Assembly (NCBI GenBank): GCA_903907865.1
Contig: CAIVPR010000177.1
Coordinates: 1 to 56,043, forward strand
Direction: 5' to 3'
Length of the DNA: 56,043 nt
Origin: an uncultured Acidobacteriia bacterium
Lineage (GTDB): Bacteria; Acidobacteriota; Terriglobia; Bryobacterales; Bryobacteraceae
Shown here: in pieces, positions 8,700 to 17,423 of the stretch
Position numbering within the stretch: the first letter of the stretch is position 1
How the letters are laid out: the number at the start of each line of letters is the position of its first letter
Translations under genes and position numbers: made by a program
Notes under the pieces: generated by a model
What the model saw: the letters and a program-made list of their open reading frames with translations, nothing else
What the model was told of the DNA's origin: nothing
Databases searched by the model: none

Positions 8700-9029
8700 C
8701 TACGCTGCCTTCTTGGGGCGTACGTCGCGGTCGATAGCCAGCCGGTCGATGGAGTCCCTGTCGTACCGGTTCTGCATGTTCAGCCAATACTGTTCCGAAG
8801 TGCCAAAGTAGCGCGCCAAGCGTGCCGCAATGTCCGCGTTGATGGGGGCGACGCCGCTGATGATCGCCGAAACTTGGGCCTCGGACACATGGATTGCCTC
8901 CGCGAGATCCGCGACGGCAATGTTCTCGTCGCGCAAGTCCTCGACTAGAACTTTGCCTGGGTGAACCGGGGCGAGCGCATTGTCTGTGTCCGTGTTGGCA
9001 CCATCAATGGTAGTCGGTGATTTCGACAT
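8700..9029 (-). CDS. higA: HigA-type XRE antitoxin
   Basis: The product is 109 residues from the ATG at 9029, which is preceded by AAAGGACC. It contains HPGKVLVEDLRDENIAVADL, a helix-turn-helix (VSEAQVSAIISG) and the HigA signature LARYFGTSEQYWLNMQNRYD. It overlaps the 3' end of higB by 26 bp and would be translated with it. HigA binds HigB and represses the shared promoter. The start at 9029 is preferred over an upstream in-frame ATG at 9158 because it has a ribosome-binding site and matches family length. Confidence 0.88.
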   Translation of the reverse strand: MSKSPTTIDGANTDTDNALAPVHPGKVLVEDLRDENIAVADLAEAIHVSEAQVSAIISGVAPINADIAARLARYFGTSEQYWLNMQNRYDRDSIDRLAIDRDVRPKKAA

Positions 9030-9282
9030 CTTTCGGTCCTTTCGCGTCCCACCTGAAACAAATCCGGTACTGGTCATTGATCCGGATGCTAAATTCACCC
9101 TTGCGAGTCCCCGAAAGGGCTTCGAGCCGATTGCCCCGGAAGGCACGCAAATCATCAAGAGACTCCGCCGAGTCCAGTCGGATCAAGCGCGTGCGGGCTT
9201 GGTCTTCGATGTTCACCAGATCGACAACGCGCTGGAGCATCATCAGCCTTCGGGCGCGATCGTCCCGGAATGACTGGATCAT
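9004..9282 (-). CDS. higB: HigB-type RelE-family toxin
   Basis: The 92-residue protein shows the HigB pattern MIQSFRDDRARRLMMLQ at the start, NRLEALSGTRKGEFSIRIN in the middle and QYRICFRWDAKGPKDVEITD at the end. HigB toxins are ribosome-dependent mRNA interferases. The toxin-first order, with higA overlapping downstream, is the usual arrangement. The reading frame is intact. Confidence 0.9.
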   Translation of the reverse strand: MIQSFRDDRARRLMMLQRVVDLVNIEDQARTRLIRLDSAESLDDLRAFRGNRLEALSGTRKGEFSIRINDQYRICFRWDAKGPKDVEITDYH

Positions 9283-9489
9283 ACTGGCCTGATGTTAACA
9301 ACCGTCCCTGCTTGATGTCAACTTGAACGGAGCAGATGAACCGCGTCAAGAGCCCTCTGGATCCTCGCCGCCGTCGCATGGGGTAAAGGGCATCGCGGGT
9401 TCGTGCGTTCGATGGACGTCCGGGCGAGCTCGGGGTTATCATGATTAAACCGTGCGGGATTGGAACTGTCCCGGTGGGCGGAGTATTTC

Positions 9490-11487
9490 ATGACGATTGC
9501 ATCCAAACTCGGATGGAAGCAGGCGGCGGCCACGGCTGGCTATGCGGCTGCCGTGGGTGCGGTGGCGGCGGCTGTTGGGCCGGGGGTTGTGGCTTTCGCG
9601 GGCGGGGTCGGCCAGAGCCTCGCGGCCACGGGCCTCCACTGGTTGTGCCAGAAGAGCAACTTCGGCGAGGATCAGGAACAGACCGACGGGCTGCTCAACC
9701 ACGACATCGCCCGGATGGTGAAAACCGCCGTCTCGGAGGCGGCGCGGGATACGGTCCATGGGTGGGCTGAACAGAATCCAGGCGCGCAGCCGGATCTGGT
9801 GCGCGGCCTTCGGGGCCTTTCCGAGCGGGACTTCGACATCGACGCCATCCCCGTGCGCCAGGTCGGCAAGTGGGTGGCGGATGCGCAGCGCGGCCTCATG
9901 CCACGGGTGGACGGTGCCATGTATGCCAATGATCGGAGCGGGGAGATGCTGGAGGCTCTCGCTGCGGGGGCCGAGGACAGGGTGGTGGAACGACTCCGGC
10001 TGGCAAGTGCGGACCAGCTTCCCGATTCCCTGCGCCGCCGATTTCGTGAAGTGCTCCCCCAACATGTGGAAGCCTACATCGCACTGTACCTGAAGACGAA
10101 TGCCCGCGCGCAGACGGCGGTGCAGCATGCAACCCTGCGGAGGATCGCCGACCGGACCGAGGACATCGCGCACGGATTGGACCTCCTATCCGACGGCCTG
10201 TGCTCAAAGTTGGACACCGGATTCCTGACGCTGGCGCGGAAGTTTGAGGCCAGCGCTGAGGTCACGGCGCGGGCGGTGGAGGATGCCGTCGGGCGGGCCT
10301 TCCGGAAACAGGACCGGCCGCCGCTTTTCCCTCCCTTTCACTCGTTCGAAGCGAAGACCGATTTGGACCGGTTGGTGTTCGGCTTCCGGTCGTCGCCGCT
10401 CCTGGGTCGCGAAGAGGCGATGGGCGACCTGATCGATTTCGTGAGTGAATACCCTGAGGCTGCGAAGAAGGGGCTGAAGGACGTCCGGTGGACGACGATC
10501 ACGGGTGACGCCGGGTGCGGAAAAACGCGGCTCGGCGCGGAGCTGGCGCGGCGGCTGGAAGGTTGGGCAGCGGAGGCGGGGACGGGCGGGGAGCCAGCAC
10601 TGTGGCGTACGGGGTTCCTCGGAGACCCCGGGCCTTGGTTGCGCGGAGCCGGTCGGCGCTGGGTCCCGGACACGGACACGCTGATCGTGATCGACTACGC
10701 GGGGCGGATTGCCGATGGCGGGGAAGAGGGAATCGGAGCGATCCGAGACTTTTTACACGATCTGGCGAAACGGTCTTCGGAAGAGAAATGGCATTGCCGC
10801 GCCCGGATTGTCCTGATTGACCGCTTCCACCCGGATACACAACAACAGGGATTGGCCACCCGCTTGGAAGTTGGCGACAAGGGGTCGGTGGTGAAGGAGT
10901 TGCGCTGGAAATCGGAGCGGTTGCATCTGGGGGTGTTGGGAGCGGGCGATTCGCTGGCGGTGGCGCGGGCGTACGGGCGAGGCAGGTGGTCGGCGCAGGT
11001 GGAGAAGGCGGTACGGGAGGCGATGCTGGCGGACCCGGAGCTGGCCCGCCCGTTGTTCGCGGCGATGCTGGGTCAGGAGGCGGGATCCGGGGTGGAGCAT
11101 GCGGGAACGCTGAATGCGGTCACCGTGGCTCGGAAGGTGCTGGCGCGGTTCTTTTCCCATCTGCCCGAAGGCGTGGAGTTTGAGTCGGCCAAGGACGTGC
11201 TGGCGGTGGCGACGGCGGGACAAGGGATGGAACTGACGGCGGTTCTGGAGCGGCTGGAGTTCGGACCTCCGGTGCGGCGGGCGCTGGGCAGGATGGCGCG
11301 GATCGAATCGGACGACCGGTTGCCCGCGCTGCAGCCGGATTTCCTCGGGGAGCTGTTGGTGTTGGATCGGATGGCGTTGCAGCCGAAGCGCGTGTCGGAA
11401 TGGATGGAGCTGGCTTGGGAACTGGGCGGGAAGACGGGGCAGTTTGTGGTGCACCTGGCTGAGGATTTCGCGGGCCGGGCGGAATAG
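9490..11487 (+). CDS. STAND-type NTPase with hydrophobic N-terminus (first half of interrupted NLR-like gene)
   Basis: From the ATG at 9490 (GGAG 7 bases upstream) the product is 665 residues. The N-terminal ~45 residues are Ala/Gly/Val-rich and hydrophobic, resembling a membrane-inserting or pore-type segment. A helical region follows to ~290, then an NTPase with Walker A TGDAGCGKT (338-346) and Walker B LIVIDYAG (398-405). A helical winged-helix-like tail completes the frame. It stops at TAG 11485-11487, and the next ORF continues in exactly the same frame with TPR-like repeats. Effector, STAND and repeats is the architecture of bacterial NLR-like immune sensors. The TAG is either a nonsense mutation or a real gene boundary. 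Confidence 0.75.
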   Translation: MTIASKLGWKQAAATAGYAAAVGAVAAAVGPGVVAFAGGVGQSLAATGLHWLCQKSNFGEDQEQTDGLLNHDIARMVKTAVSEAARDTVHGWAEQNPGAQPDLVRGLRGLSERDFDIDAIPVRQVGKWVADAQRGLMPRVDGAMYANDRSGEMLEALAAGAEDRVVERLRLASADQLPDSLRRRFREVLPQHVEAYIALYLKTNARAQTAVQHATLRRIADRTEDIAHGLDLLSDGLCSKLDTGFLTLARKFEASAEVTARAVEDAVGRAFRKQDRPPLFPPFHSFEAKTDLDRLVFGFRSSPLLGREEAMGDLIDFVSEYPEAAKKGLKDVRWTTITGDAGCGKTRLGAELARRLEGWAAEAGTGGEPALWRTGFLGDPGPWLRGAGRRWVPDTDTLIVIDYAGRIADGGEEGIGAIRDFLHDLAKRSSEEKWHCRARIVLIDRFHPDTQQQGLATRLEVGDKGSVVKELRWKSERLHLGVLGAGDSLAVARAYGRGRWSAQVEKAVREAMLADPELARPLFAAMLGQEAGSGVEHAGTLNAVTVARKVLARFFSHLPEGVEFESAKDVLAVATAGQGMELTAVLERLEFGPPVRRALGRMARIESDDRLPALQPDFLGELLVLDRMALQPKRVSEWMELAWELGGKTGQFVVHLAEDFAGRAE

Positions 11488-12954
11488 TTGTCGGTGGTGG
11501 TGAGCGACAGAGACAAGTATTTGGGGAAGGGCCGGGCCGGGGATTTACTGTTCGGGGTGCTGGAAAGCTGTTTGTCGGGACCGGGGCGCTGGGAGTATCT
11601 TCACTGGGTGGTTCACGGGTGCATGCGGAAGGGCGGTCCCAACCTAGGACGCCGGCTGGTGGAATCGGCCGAGGAGAAGGGTGGGACGGGCTCCCCGCTC
11701 CCGGCCCCAGTAATGGCGGTCGCTTGGTTCGGGTATGGGTTGAGTGGAGACTTGGATGTAAGCGCGGAGTGGGGTTCCGCAGCGCTCGACGAACTCCGCC
11801 TCCTCCATCGCGACCACCCCGAGCCCACCATCCGCGAATGGCTGGCGAGCGGCCTTGTCAACCGCGCCAACCATCTGGCGGTGGCGGGCGATTGGGCGGC
11901 GGCCGGGGACCTGCTCGCCGAACTGCGCCTCCTCCACGGGGTCCATCCCGAGCCCGCCGTCCGCGAACAGCTGGCCATCGGCCTTTTCAACCGCGCCATC
12001 GATCTGGCGGGGGCGGGCGATTTGGCGGGGGCCGGGGACCTGCTCGCCGAACTGCGCCTCCTCCACGGGGTCCATCCCGAGCCCGCCGTCCGCGAACGGC
12101 TGGCCAGCGGCCTTTTCAACCGCGCCAACGATCTGGCGGGGGCGGGCGATTTGGCCGGGGCCGGGGACCTGCTCGCCGAACTGCGCCTCCTCCACGGGGA
12201 CCATCCCGAGCCCGCCGTCCGCGAACGGCTGGCCATGGGCCTTGTCAACCGCGCCAACGATCTGGCGGGGGCGGGCGATTTGGCGGGGGCCTGGGACCTG
12301 CTCGGCGAACTGCGCCTCCTCCACGGGGTCCATCCCGAGCCCGTCGTCCGCGAATGGCTGGCCAAGGGCCTTGTCAACCGCGCCGTCGATCTGGCGGGGG
12401 CGGGCGATTGGGCGGGGGCCGGGGACCTGCTCGGCGAACTGCGCCTCCTCCACTGGGTCCATCCCGAACCCGCCGTGCGCGAACAGCTGGCCCGGGGTCT
12501 TTTCAACCGCGCCATCGATCTGGCGCGGGCGGGCGATTTGGCGGGGGCCGGGGACCTGCTCGCCGAACTGCGCCTCCTCCACGGGGTCCATCCCGAGCCC
12601 GCCGTGCGCGAACAGCTGGCCAAGGGCCTTTTCAACCGCGCCAACGATCTGGCGGGGGCGGGCGATTTGGCGGGGGCCGGGGACCTGCTCGCCGAACTGC
12701 GCCTCCTCCACGGGGTCCATCCCGAGGCCGCCGTCCGCGAACAACTGGCCAAGGGCCTTTTCAACCGCGCCATCCATCTGGCGGGGGCGGGCGATTTGGC
12801 GGGGGCCGGGGACCTGCTCGCCGAACTGCGCCTCCTCCACGGGGTCCATCCCGAGCCAGCCGTCAGCGAATGGCTGGCCAGGGGGGTTGCTGAATCGGAC
12901 GATACAACTCTTGGTGGCGGATCGAGCTGGCGAGGCGGAAGCGGTGTTCGCTGA
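11488..12954 (+). CDS. 43-residue TPR-like repeat protein, frameshifted near the 3' end (ancestral end 13045)
   Basis: The frame opens with TTG directly after the TAG of the STAND ORF and gives 488 residues. About 95 unique residues (including GRWEYLHWVVHGCMRKGG) precede nine copies of a 43-residue helical unit, consensus DLLAELRLLHGVHPEPAVRE followed by QLAxGLFNRAxDLAGAGDLAGAG. In the last copy the frame is lost at a run of six G (12881-12886). Dropping one G restores LLNRTIQLLVADRAGEAEAV and runs to a stop at 13043-13045. The present product ends in a junk tail (ESDDTTLGGGSSWRGG). It is probably the sensor half of one STAND protein, now carrying two lesions. Confidence 0.75.
   Translation: MSVVVSDRDKYLGKGRAGDLLFGVLESCLSGPGRWEYLHWVVHGCMRKGGPNLGRRLVESAEEKGGTGSPLPAPVMAVAWFGYGLSGDLDVSAEWGSAALDELRLLHRDHPEPTIREWLASGLVNRANHLAVAGDWAAAGDLLAELRLLHGVHPEPAVREQLAIGLFNRAIDLAGAGDLAGAGDLLAELRLLHGVHPEPAVRERLASGLFNRANDLAGAGDLAGAGDLLAELRLLHGDHPEPAVRERLAMGLVNRANDLAGAGDLAGAWDLLGELRLLHGVHPEPVVREWLAKGLVNRAVDLAGAGDWAGAGDLLGELRLLHWVHPEPAVREQLARGLFNRAIDLARAGDLAGAGDLLAELRLLHGVHPEPAVREQLAKGLFNRANDLAGAGDLAGAGDLLAELRLLHGVHPEAAVREQLAKGLFNRAIHLAGAGDLAGAGDLLAELRLLHGVHPEPAVSEWLARGVAESDDTTLGGGSSWRGGSGVR
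11788..12895 (+). repeat. Nine tandem 129-bp coding repeats
   Basis: The unit GACCTGCTCGCCGAACTGCG starts at 11908 and recurs at exact 129-bp steps (12037, 12166, 12295, 12424, 12553, 12682, 12811). A more divergent first copy begins near 11788. Inner copies differ by only a few bases each, including at silent sites. The changes cluster in a few codons (for example after QLA/WLA, and Ile/Asn/Val before DLA). No spacers separate the copies, so this is a coding array and not CRISPR. Confidence 0.92.
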
Positions 12955-13045
12955 ACTGCGGGAAATCCGTCGGGTGCATGGCGTTTCGGATGAGGTTGAT
13001 TCGTGGGCACGTAAGGTGGCGGAGGCGGTTGGATTCGAGTGGTAG

Positions 13046-13844
13046 GGGGGAAGGGGCGGGGCGAGGGGGTCCCCGATGAGGGGAGATTGGTACGCAGGGT
13101 AGAGGTCGCTCTGTGGAAAGTCATGGGTCCAGTGGATGGGGCGGCGGTTGTGGATGACGCGCGTTGTTCCGACGCGTGCGCCGTCTCGGCGATCTGGCGG
13201 CAGGCTGCCAGCCCAATGCCGTTTACTTTTCCGGTCGGTGCCGGTTGCATCCAACGGGGAGATGCGGGCAATCTGCGCCCTGCGGCGCATGAGGCGGCTG
13301 GAAGCCATGACCAGTGGCGAAGCGGCAAGGCGGGACTTATCCTGGCTAAGTCGGGGCACCGCTCGGCGCACGTGGTCAAGGCGGGATTGGTTGCGCCACA
13401 GAGCAGCGGAGCCGCAACCAAAAACCGGCGCCCTGACGCTGCGAGCTTTCCGGTTACGGCTGGCTGAAAGCCCGCCGCGGGCAATATAGCCCGCCCCACG
13501 GTCGGAATCGTTGCAGGGTGCAAAGAAGTTGGGGGCAGGTAAAAGGGAGCAGCGGAGCGGCAAGGGAAGCCGCGCCTTGGAGGGCGCGTGCGGAGGTTGC
13601 CAACCTGCCCCACAACGGACAAAGGAACCTCATGGGCTGGCAGCCTGGCCGCAGAGCAGCGGAGCCGTAGCCAAACGAAGAACAGGCGTCGACAGGATTG
13701 TCGAGCGTCGCAGGCTGCAAAGAAGTTGCGGGCAGGCCAGACAACGGGATAGGCCGTGACCGGCCCGCCTCCCGTGATAAAGTGGGGGTTCCGGGTCCGA
13801 AAGGCCTCCGGGACAATTCAGCAAAGCCGTTCGCAACTCCCACC
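13046..13844. repeat. Gene-free stretch with clustered palindromic repeats
   Basis: No convincing gene lies between the repeat ORF and sucC. From about 13380 the stretch contains hairpins of the family seen at 490-618: GCGGGC/GCCCGC (13477-13494) and AGGTTG/CAACCT (13594-13606), each running into CCCCAC. The segment 13571-13615 matches 557-617. Two further motifs occur twice: GAGCAGCGGAGCCG near 13401 and 13654, and TGCAAAGAAGTTG near 13520 and 13717. It reads as several REP-like elements inserted near one another. The region 13046-13380 shows nothing recognisable. Confidence 0.6.
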
Positions 13845-15011
13845 ATGAAAATTCACGAATATCAGGCCAAGGAAATCCTTGCCCGATACAACGTCCCGGT
13901 GCCTCGCGGGAAGGTGGCGTTTACCGCCGCCGAAGCAGAGGCGGTTGCATTGGAACTCGGCGGCAGCGTCGTCGTGAAAGCGCAGATCCACGCTGGAGGC
14001 CGCGGCAAGGGCGGCGGCGTGAAGGTCGCCAAGGACGCGGCGGACGCCCGTTCCTGGGCCGAGAAGATCCTCGGCATGACCCTGATTACCCACCAGACAG
14101 GCCCCGAGGGCCGCTTGGTGCAGCGCCTGCTGATCGAGGAGACGCTCCCGATCGACAAGGAACTCTACCTCGGCATCGTGCTCGACCGCGGCACCGGCAA
14201 GATCATCTTTATGGCGTCGGCCGCCGGCGGCATGGAAATCGAGGAGGTCGCGCATGAAAACCCCGACGCGATCCTCAAGGAAGTGATCGACCCCGGCATC
14301 GGGCTGCAACCCTACCAGGCACGTAAACTGGCGTTCGGCATCGGCATCCCCGCCCCGGCCATCAACGGAGCGGTCCAGGCGATGATCGCGCTGGCCAAGG
14401 CCTGCATCGACACCGACGCGTCGCTGGCGGAAATCAATCCGTTCATGCTGACGAAGGACAACCGGGTCTTCGCGCTCGACGCCAAGATCAACTTCGACGA
14501 CAACGCGCTGTTCCGCCACAAGGACATCGCGGCGCTGCGCGACATCAACGAAGAGGATCCCCTCGAAGTGGAAGCCTCCAAGTTCGGCCTGAACTACATC
14601 AAGCTCGACGGCAACATCGCCTGCATGGTGAACGGTGCGGGTCTGGCGATGGGCACGATGGACATTATCAAGTACGCGGGCGGTTCCCCGGCGAACTTCC
14701 TCGACGTGGGCGGCGGTGCCAGCGCGGAGCAGGTCAAGAACGCTTTCCGCATCCTGCTGGGCGACCCCGCGGTCAAGGCCGTCCTGATCAACGTTTTCGG
14801 CGGCATCCTGCGGTGCGACACGTTGGCAAACGGCGTGGTTGCGGCGGCGCGGGACTTGGGCATCACGATTCCGATCGTGGTCCGTATGGAAGGCACCAAT
14901 GTGGAGCTGGGGCGCGAGGTTCTCCAAACCTCCGGCTTCAACTTCATCGTTGCGGACGGCATGAAGGACGCGGCGGAGAAGGCAGTCGCCGCGGCAGGGG
15001 GTGTGAACTAA
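13845..15011 (+). CDS. sucC: Succinyl-CoA ligase (ADP-forming) beta subunit
   Basis: The product is 388 residues, starting [20 protein letters not shown], the standard SucC N-terminus. An ATP-grasp domain follows with the nucleotide-loop lysine VVVKAQ (K45) and [10 protein letters not shown] (51-60). AEINPFML supplies the Mg-ligand Glu/Asn, and the C-terminal CoA-ligase domain contains [13 protein letters not shown] and [11 protein letters not shown]. With SucD it interconverts succinyl-CoA and succinate in the TCA cycle with ATP formation. The ATG at 13845 fits family length; the longer upstream open frame is untranslated. It overlaps sucD by one base (TAATG). Confidence 0.97.
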   Translation: MKIHEYQAKEILARYNVPVPRGKVAFTAAEAEAVALELGGSVVVKAQIHAGGRGKGGGVKVAKDAADARSWAEKILGMTLITHQTGPEGRLVQRLLIEETLPIDKELYLGIVLDRGTGKIIFMASAAGGMEIEEVAHENPDAILKEVIDPGIGLQPYQARKLAFGIGIPAPAINGAVQAMIALAKACIDTDASLAEINPFMLTKDNRVFALDAKINFDDNALFRHKDIAALRDINEEDPLEVEASKFGLNYIKLDGNIACMVNGAGLAMGTMDIIKYAGGSPANFLDVGGGASAEQVKNAFRILLGDPAVKAVLINVFGGILRCDTLANGVVAAARDLGITIPIVVRMEGTNVELGREVLQTSGFNFIVADGMKDAAEKAVAAAGGVN

Positions 15012-15883
15012 TGAGCGTACTTGTCGACAAGAACACGCGCCTGATCGTCCAAGGCTTCACGGGCAAGGAAGGCACGTTCCACGCCTCGACCGCAATCGCC
15101 TACGGCACCAACGTGGTGGGCGGCGTTACGCCCGGCAAGGGCGGGAACACCCACCTCGACCGTCCCGTTTTCAACACCGTCTCGCAGGCTGTGAAGGAAA
15201 CCGGGGCCAACGCGACCGTGATCTTCGTTCCGCCGCCTTATGCGGCCGACTCGATCATGGAAGCGGCGGATGCGGGCATCGAACTGATCGTCTGCATCAC
15301 CGAGGGGATTCCGGTGATCGATATGGTGAAGGCGTGGTCGTTCCTAAAGACCAAGACTTCGCGGTTGATCGGACCCAACTGTCCCGGGGTGATCTCGCCG
15401 GGCAAGTGCAAGATCGGCATCATGCCCGGCCACATCCATTTGGAAGGCAGCGTCGGCGTGGTTTCCCGCTCCGGCACCCTGACCTACGAGGCTGTGGGCC
15501 AGTTGACGAAGCTCGGCATCGGGCAGTCGACCTGCATCGGGATTGGCGGCGATCCGATTATCGGGACCACCCACACGGACGCGGTCCGCCTGCTCAACGA
15601 GGATCCGGACACGGAAGCCATCGTGATGATCGGCGAAATCGGTGGCGACGCCGAGGAAAAGGCTGCGGCCTACATCAAGGAATACGTGAAGAAGCCGGTG
15701 GTCGGCTTCATTGCGGGCCAGACGGCGCCTCCGGGACGCCGTATGGGCCACGCCGGTGCCATCATCTCGGGCGGCTCGGGCGCGGCTTCGGACAAAATCA
15801 AGGCCATGCGGGACGCGGGCATCACGGTCTGCGAATCCCCGGCACAAATCGGCGAGAACATTGCCCGGCTTATCGGGCGCTAA
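15011..15883 (+). CDS. sucD: Succinyl-CoA ligase alpha subunit
   Basis: The product is 290 residues. It has the CoA-binding Rossmann motif [11 protein letters not shown], the conserved TPGKGG loop, [11 protein letters not shown] and the phosphohistidine loop [12 protein letters not shown]. His247 corresponds to the active-site histidine phosphorylated during catalysis. It is translationally coupled to sucC and followed after 21 bp by ndk. The linkage fits a shared need to exchange phosphate between succinyl-CoA energy and nucleotide pools. Confidence 0.97.
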   Translation: MSVLVDKNTRLIVQGFTGKEGTFHASTAIAYGTNVVGGVTPGKGGNTHLDRPVFNTVSQAVKETGANATVIFVPPPYAADSIMEAADAGIELIVCITEGIPVIDMVKAWSFLKTKTSRLIGPNCPGVISPGKCKIGIMPGHIHLEGSVGVVSRSGTLTYEAVGQLTKLGIGQSTCIGIGGDPIIGTTHTDAVRLLNEDPDTEAIVMIGEIGGDAEEKAAAYIKEYVKKPVVGFIAGQTAPPGRRMGHAGAIISGGSGAASDKIKAMRDAGITVCESPAQIGENIARLIGR

Positions 15884-15904
15884 CGCCAAGGACTTTCAAA
15901 AACT

Positions 15905-16324
15905 ATGCAAAAGACATTTTCGATCATCAAGCCGGACGCCGTAGCCTCGGGCAAGGCGGGGAACATCCTCGCGCACCTCGAAACAGAGGGTTTCCGGATC
16001 GTGGCTTTGCGCATGACGCGCCTGAGCCTGTCGGTGGCGGGCGGATTCTACGCCGTCCACAAGGAACGCCCCTTCTACAACTCGCTCGTCAACTTCATGA
16101 CTGAAGGACCTGTGGTCCTGATGGCGTTGGAGCGCGAAGACGCGGTGAAGAAGCTGCGCGAAGTCATGGGCGCAACCAACCCGGCGAACGCGGCCGACGG
16201 CACCATCCGCAAGCTGTACGCGGAGAGCATCGAGCGCAACGCGATCCACGGCTCCGACGCGCCGGAAACCGCCGCGCAGGAACTGGCGTACTTCTTCACG
16301 AGCGTCGAACTCAACCAGTTGTAG
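15905..16324 (+). CDS. ndk: Nucleoside diphosphate kinase
   Basis: The 139-residue protein begins [20 protein letters not shown] and contains the catalytic histidine block [13 protein letters not shown] (His115). Kpn-loop residues ([14 protein letters not shown]) precede it. It transfers the gamma phosphate of ATP to other NDPs through the phosphohistidine. Length and motifs are canonical. It is the last gene of the sucCD-ndk unit and is followed by a hairpin terminator. Confidence 0.97.
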   Translation: MQKTFSIIKPDAVASGKAGNILAHLETEGFRIVALRMTRLSLSVAGGFYAVHKERPFYNSLVNFMTEGPVVLMALEREDAVKKLREVMGATNPANAADGTIRKLYAESIERNAIHGSDAPETAAQELAYFFTSVELNQL

Positions 16325-16330
16325 CAACAT

Positions 16331-16357
16331 CGTTCCCCCTGCGGGAACGAATTTTGT
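16331..16357 (+). terminator. Rho-independent terminator after ndk
   Basis: A hairpin CGTTCCC-cctgc-GGGAACG (16331-16349) is followed by AATTTTGTTT. It sits 7 bp after the ndk stop, so it would end the sucC-sucD-ndk transcript. It also precedes the amidase gene, whose start codon lies just beyond. Confidence 0.75.
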
Positions 16358-16392
16358 TTGAGAAAAAACCGGGCCCGCGCCACTATCTCCTT

Positions 16393-17418
16393 GTGAGGTA
16401 CTTGAGCGCGGGCTTTCTCTTTGTTGCATGGGCGAACGTTGCATTGGCGAACGGGGCGCTGCCGGGCAGGACGGTTGCGTGGTTTTTCCAGCCGCCCGGT
16501 CCAAATCTGGTGCTTCCGCAAGGTCGTGCTCAACGCTTGGCGGACGAAGTTCGCCCGCCTGCCCCCCCGAGTCCGTCGGCACTGGCACCGTGGAACGGCC
16601 TTGGCTTCTTTTCCCTCCCGAAGTTTGCAGTCCCGCTGCCGCGCCCGGAGACTCCGGTCATTCGTGTGGCGAAACTCCAATCCCCCTTGGTACTGCGATC
16701 GGAACCAAATCCTGGGGGCGGAACACTCTCCCTCGCACGCGAATTGGGCGTGTCCGTGCGGCGAATCGTGATCGACGCCGGGCACGGGGGCCACGACGAA
16801 GGTGCCGTCGGCCGCACTGGGTTGGCTGAAAAGGATGTGGTCTTGGATGTCTCCCTCCGTTTGGGCGTCCTGGCCCGCCAACGCATGGGGTTGGACGTCG
16901 TGTTGACGCGGTCCGACGATACCTTCGTGGCGCTTCGCCGACGCACCGCGATAGCCAACGAACAGGAGGCGGACCTTTTCGTCTCCGTCCATGCCAATTC
17001 GTCGCGGACACAGACGGCACAGGGCGTGGAGACCTACTTCCTCAACTTCTCGGGCAACGTCGGGGCTGTGGACGTGGCTGCGAGGGAAAACGCGGGGAGC
17101 AGGCTCTCGATGGGGCAGTTGCGGGGAGTCGTGCAAGCCATCGCGATGAATGACAAGGCCGCCGAATCGAAGCTTCTGGCCCGGCAAATTCAGGAGTCCG
17201 TGACCGGGATACGCCGGATGGCGGACCGCGGCGTGAAACAGGCTCCGTTTGTGGTGCTGACGGGTGCCGAAATGCCCTCCGTGCTGGTGGAGATCGGATT
17301 CCTCAGCAACCCTTCCGACGAGGCCCGGCTGGCGACTCCGGCAGGCCGGCAACGCATCGCCGAATCGATCTGTGCCGGCCTTGAGGCGTACCTCGGGACG
17401 TTCGGGGCCGCCGACTAA
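16393..17418 (+). CDS. N-acetylmuramoyl-L-alanine amidase (Amidase_3)
   Basis: The C-terminal half is a zinc amidase domain. RIVIDAGHGGHDEGAVG supplies the first His ligand, LAEKDVVLDVSLRL the Glu, and DLFVSVHANSS the second His. VLVEIGFLSNPSDEARL holds the catalytic Glu. It cleaves the amide bond between MurNAc and the stem peptide in peptidoglycan. The GTG at 16393 gives MRYLSAGFLFVAWANVALAN, a clean signal peptide. A TTG at 16354 would add 13 residues and cannot be excluded. The ~100 residues between signal and catalytic domain are proline-rich and look like a linker. Confidence 0.9.
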   Translation: MRYLSAGFLFVAWANVALANGALPGRTVAWFFQPPGPNLVLPQGRAQRLADEVRPPAPPSPSALAPWNGLGFFSLPKFAVPLPRPETPVIRVAKLQSPLVLRSEPNPGGGTLSLARELGVSVRRIVIDAGHGGHDEGAVGRTGLAEKDVVLDVSLRLGVLARQRMGLDVVLTRSDDTFVALRRRTAIANEQEADLFVSVHANSSRTQTAQGVETYFLNFSGNVGAVDVAARENAGSRLSMGQLRGVVQAIAMNDKAAESKLLARQIQESVTGIRRMADRGVKQAPFVVLTGAEMPSVLVEIGFLSNPSDEARLATPAGRQRIAESICAGLEAYLGTFGAAD

Positions 17419-17423
17419 GCCCA

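Noticed and set aside
8092-11487. In-frame TAG codons in the TPR remnant and after the STAND ORF as signs of amber recoding
   Set aside because: Other genes in the window use TAG as a normal stop (for example sucD's neighbour ndk and leuD), and both affected genes show additional damage, so nonsense mutation is simpler.
11908-12940. Possible CRISPR array from regular repeats
   Set aside because: Units are contiguous, coding and without spacers, and no cas genes are present.
11613-13622. Long open frames on both strands across the 129-bp repeats
   Set aside because: A GC-rich 129-bp unit is divisible by three, so all frames stay open. Only the frame continuing from the STAND ORF gives helical TPR-like units.
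13039-13840. Several 60-140-codon frames between the repeat ORF and sucC
   Set aside because: They cover REP-like palindromes, have no recognisable motif or ribosome-binding site, and lie on both strands equally.
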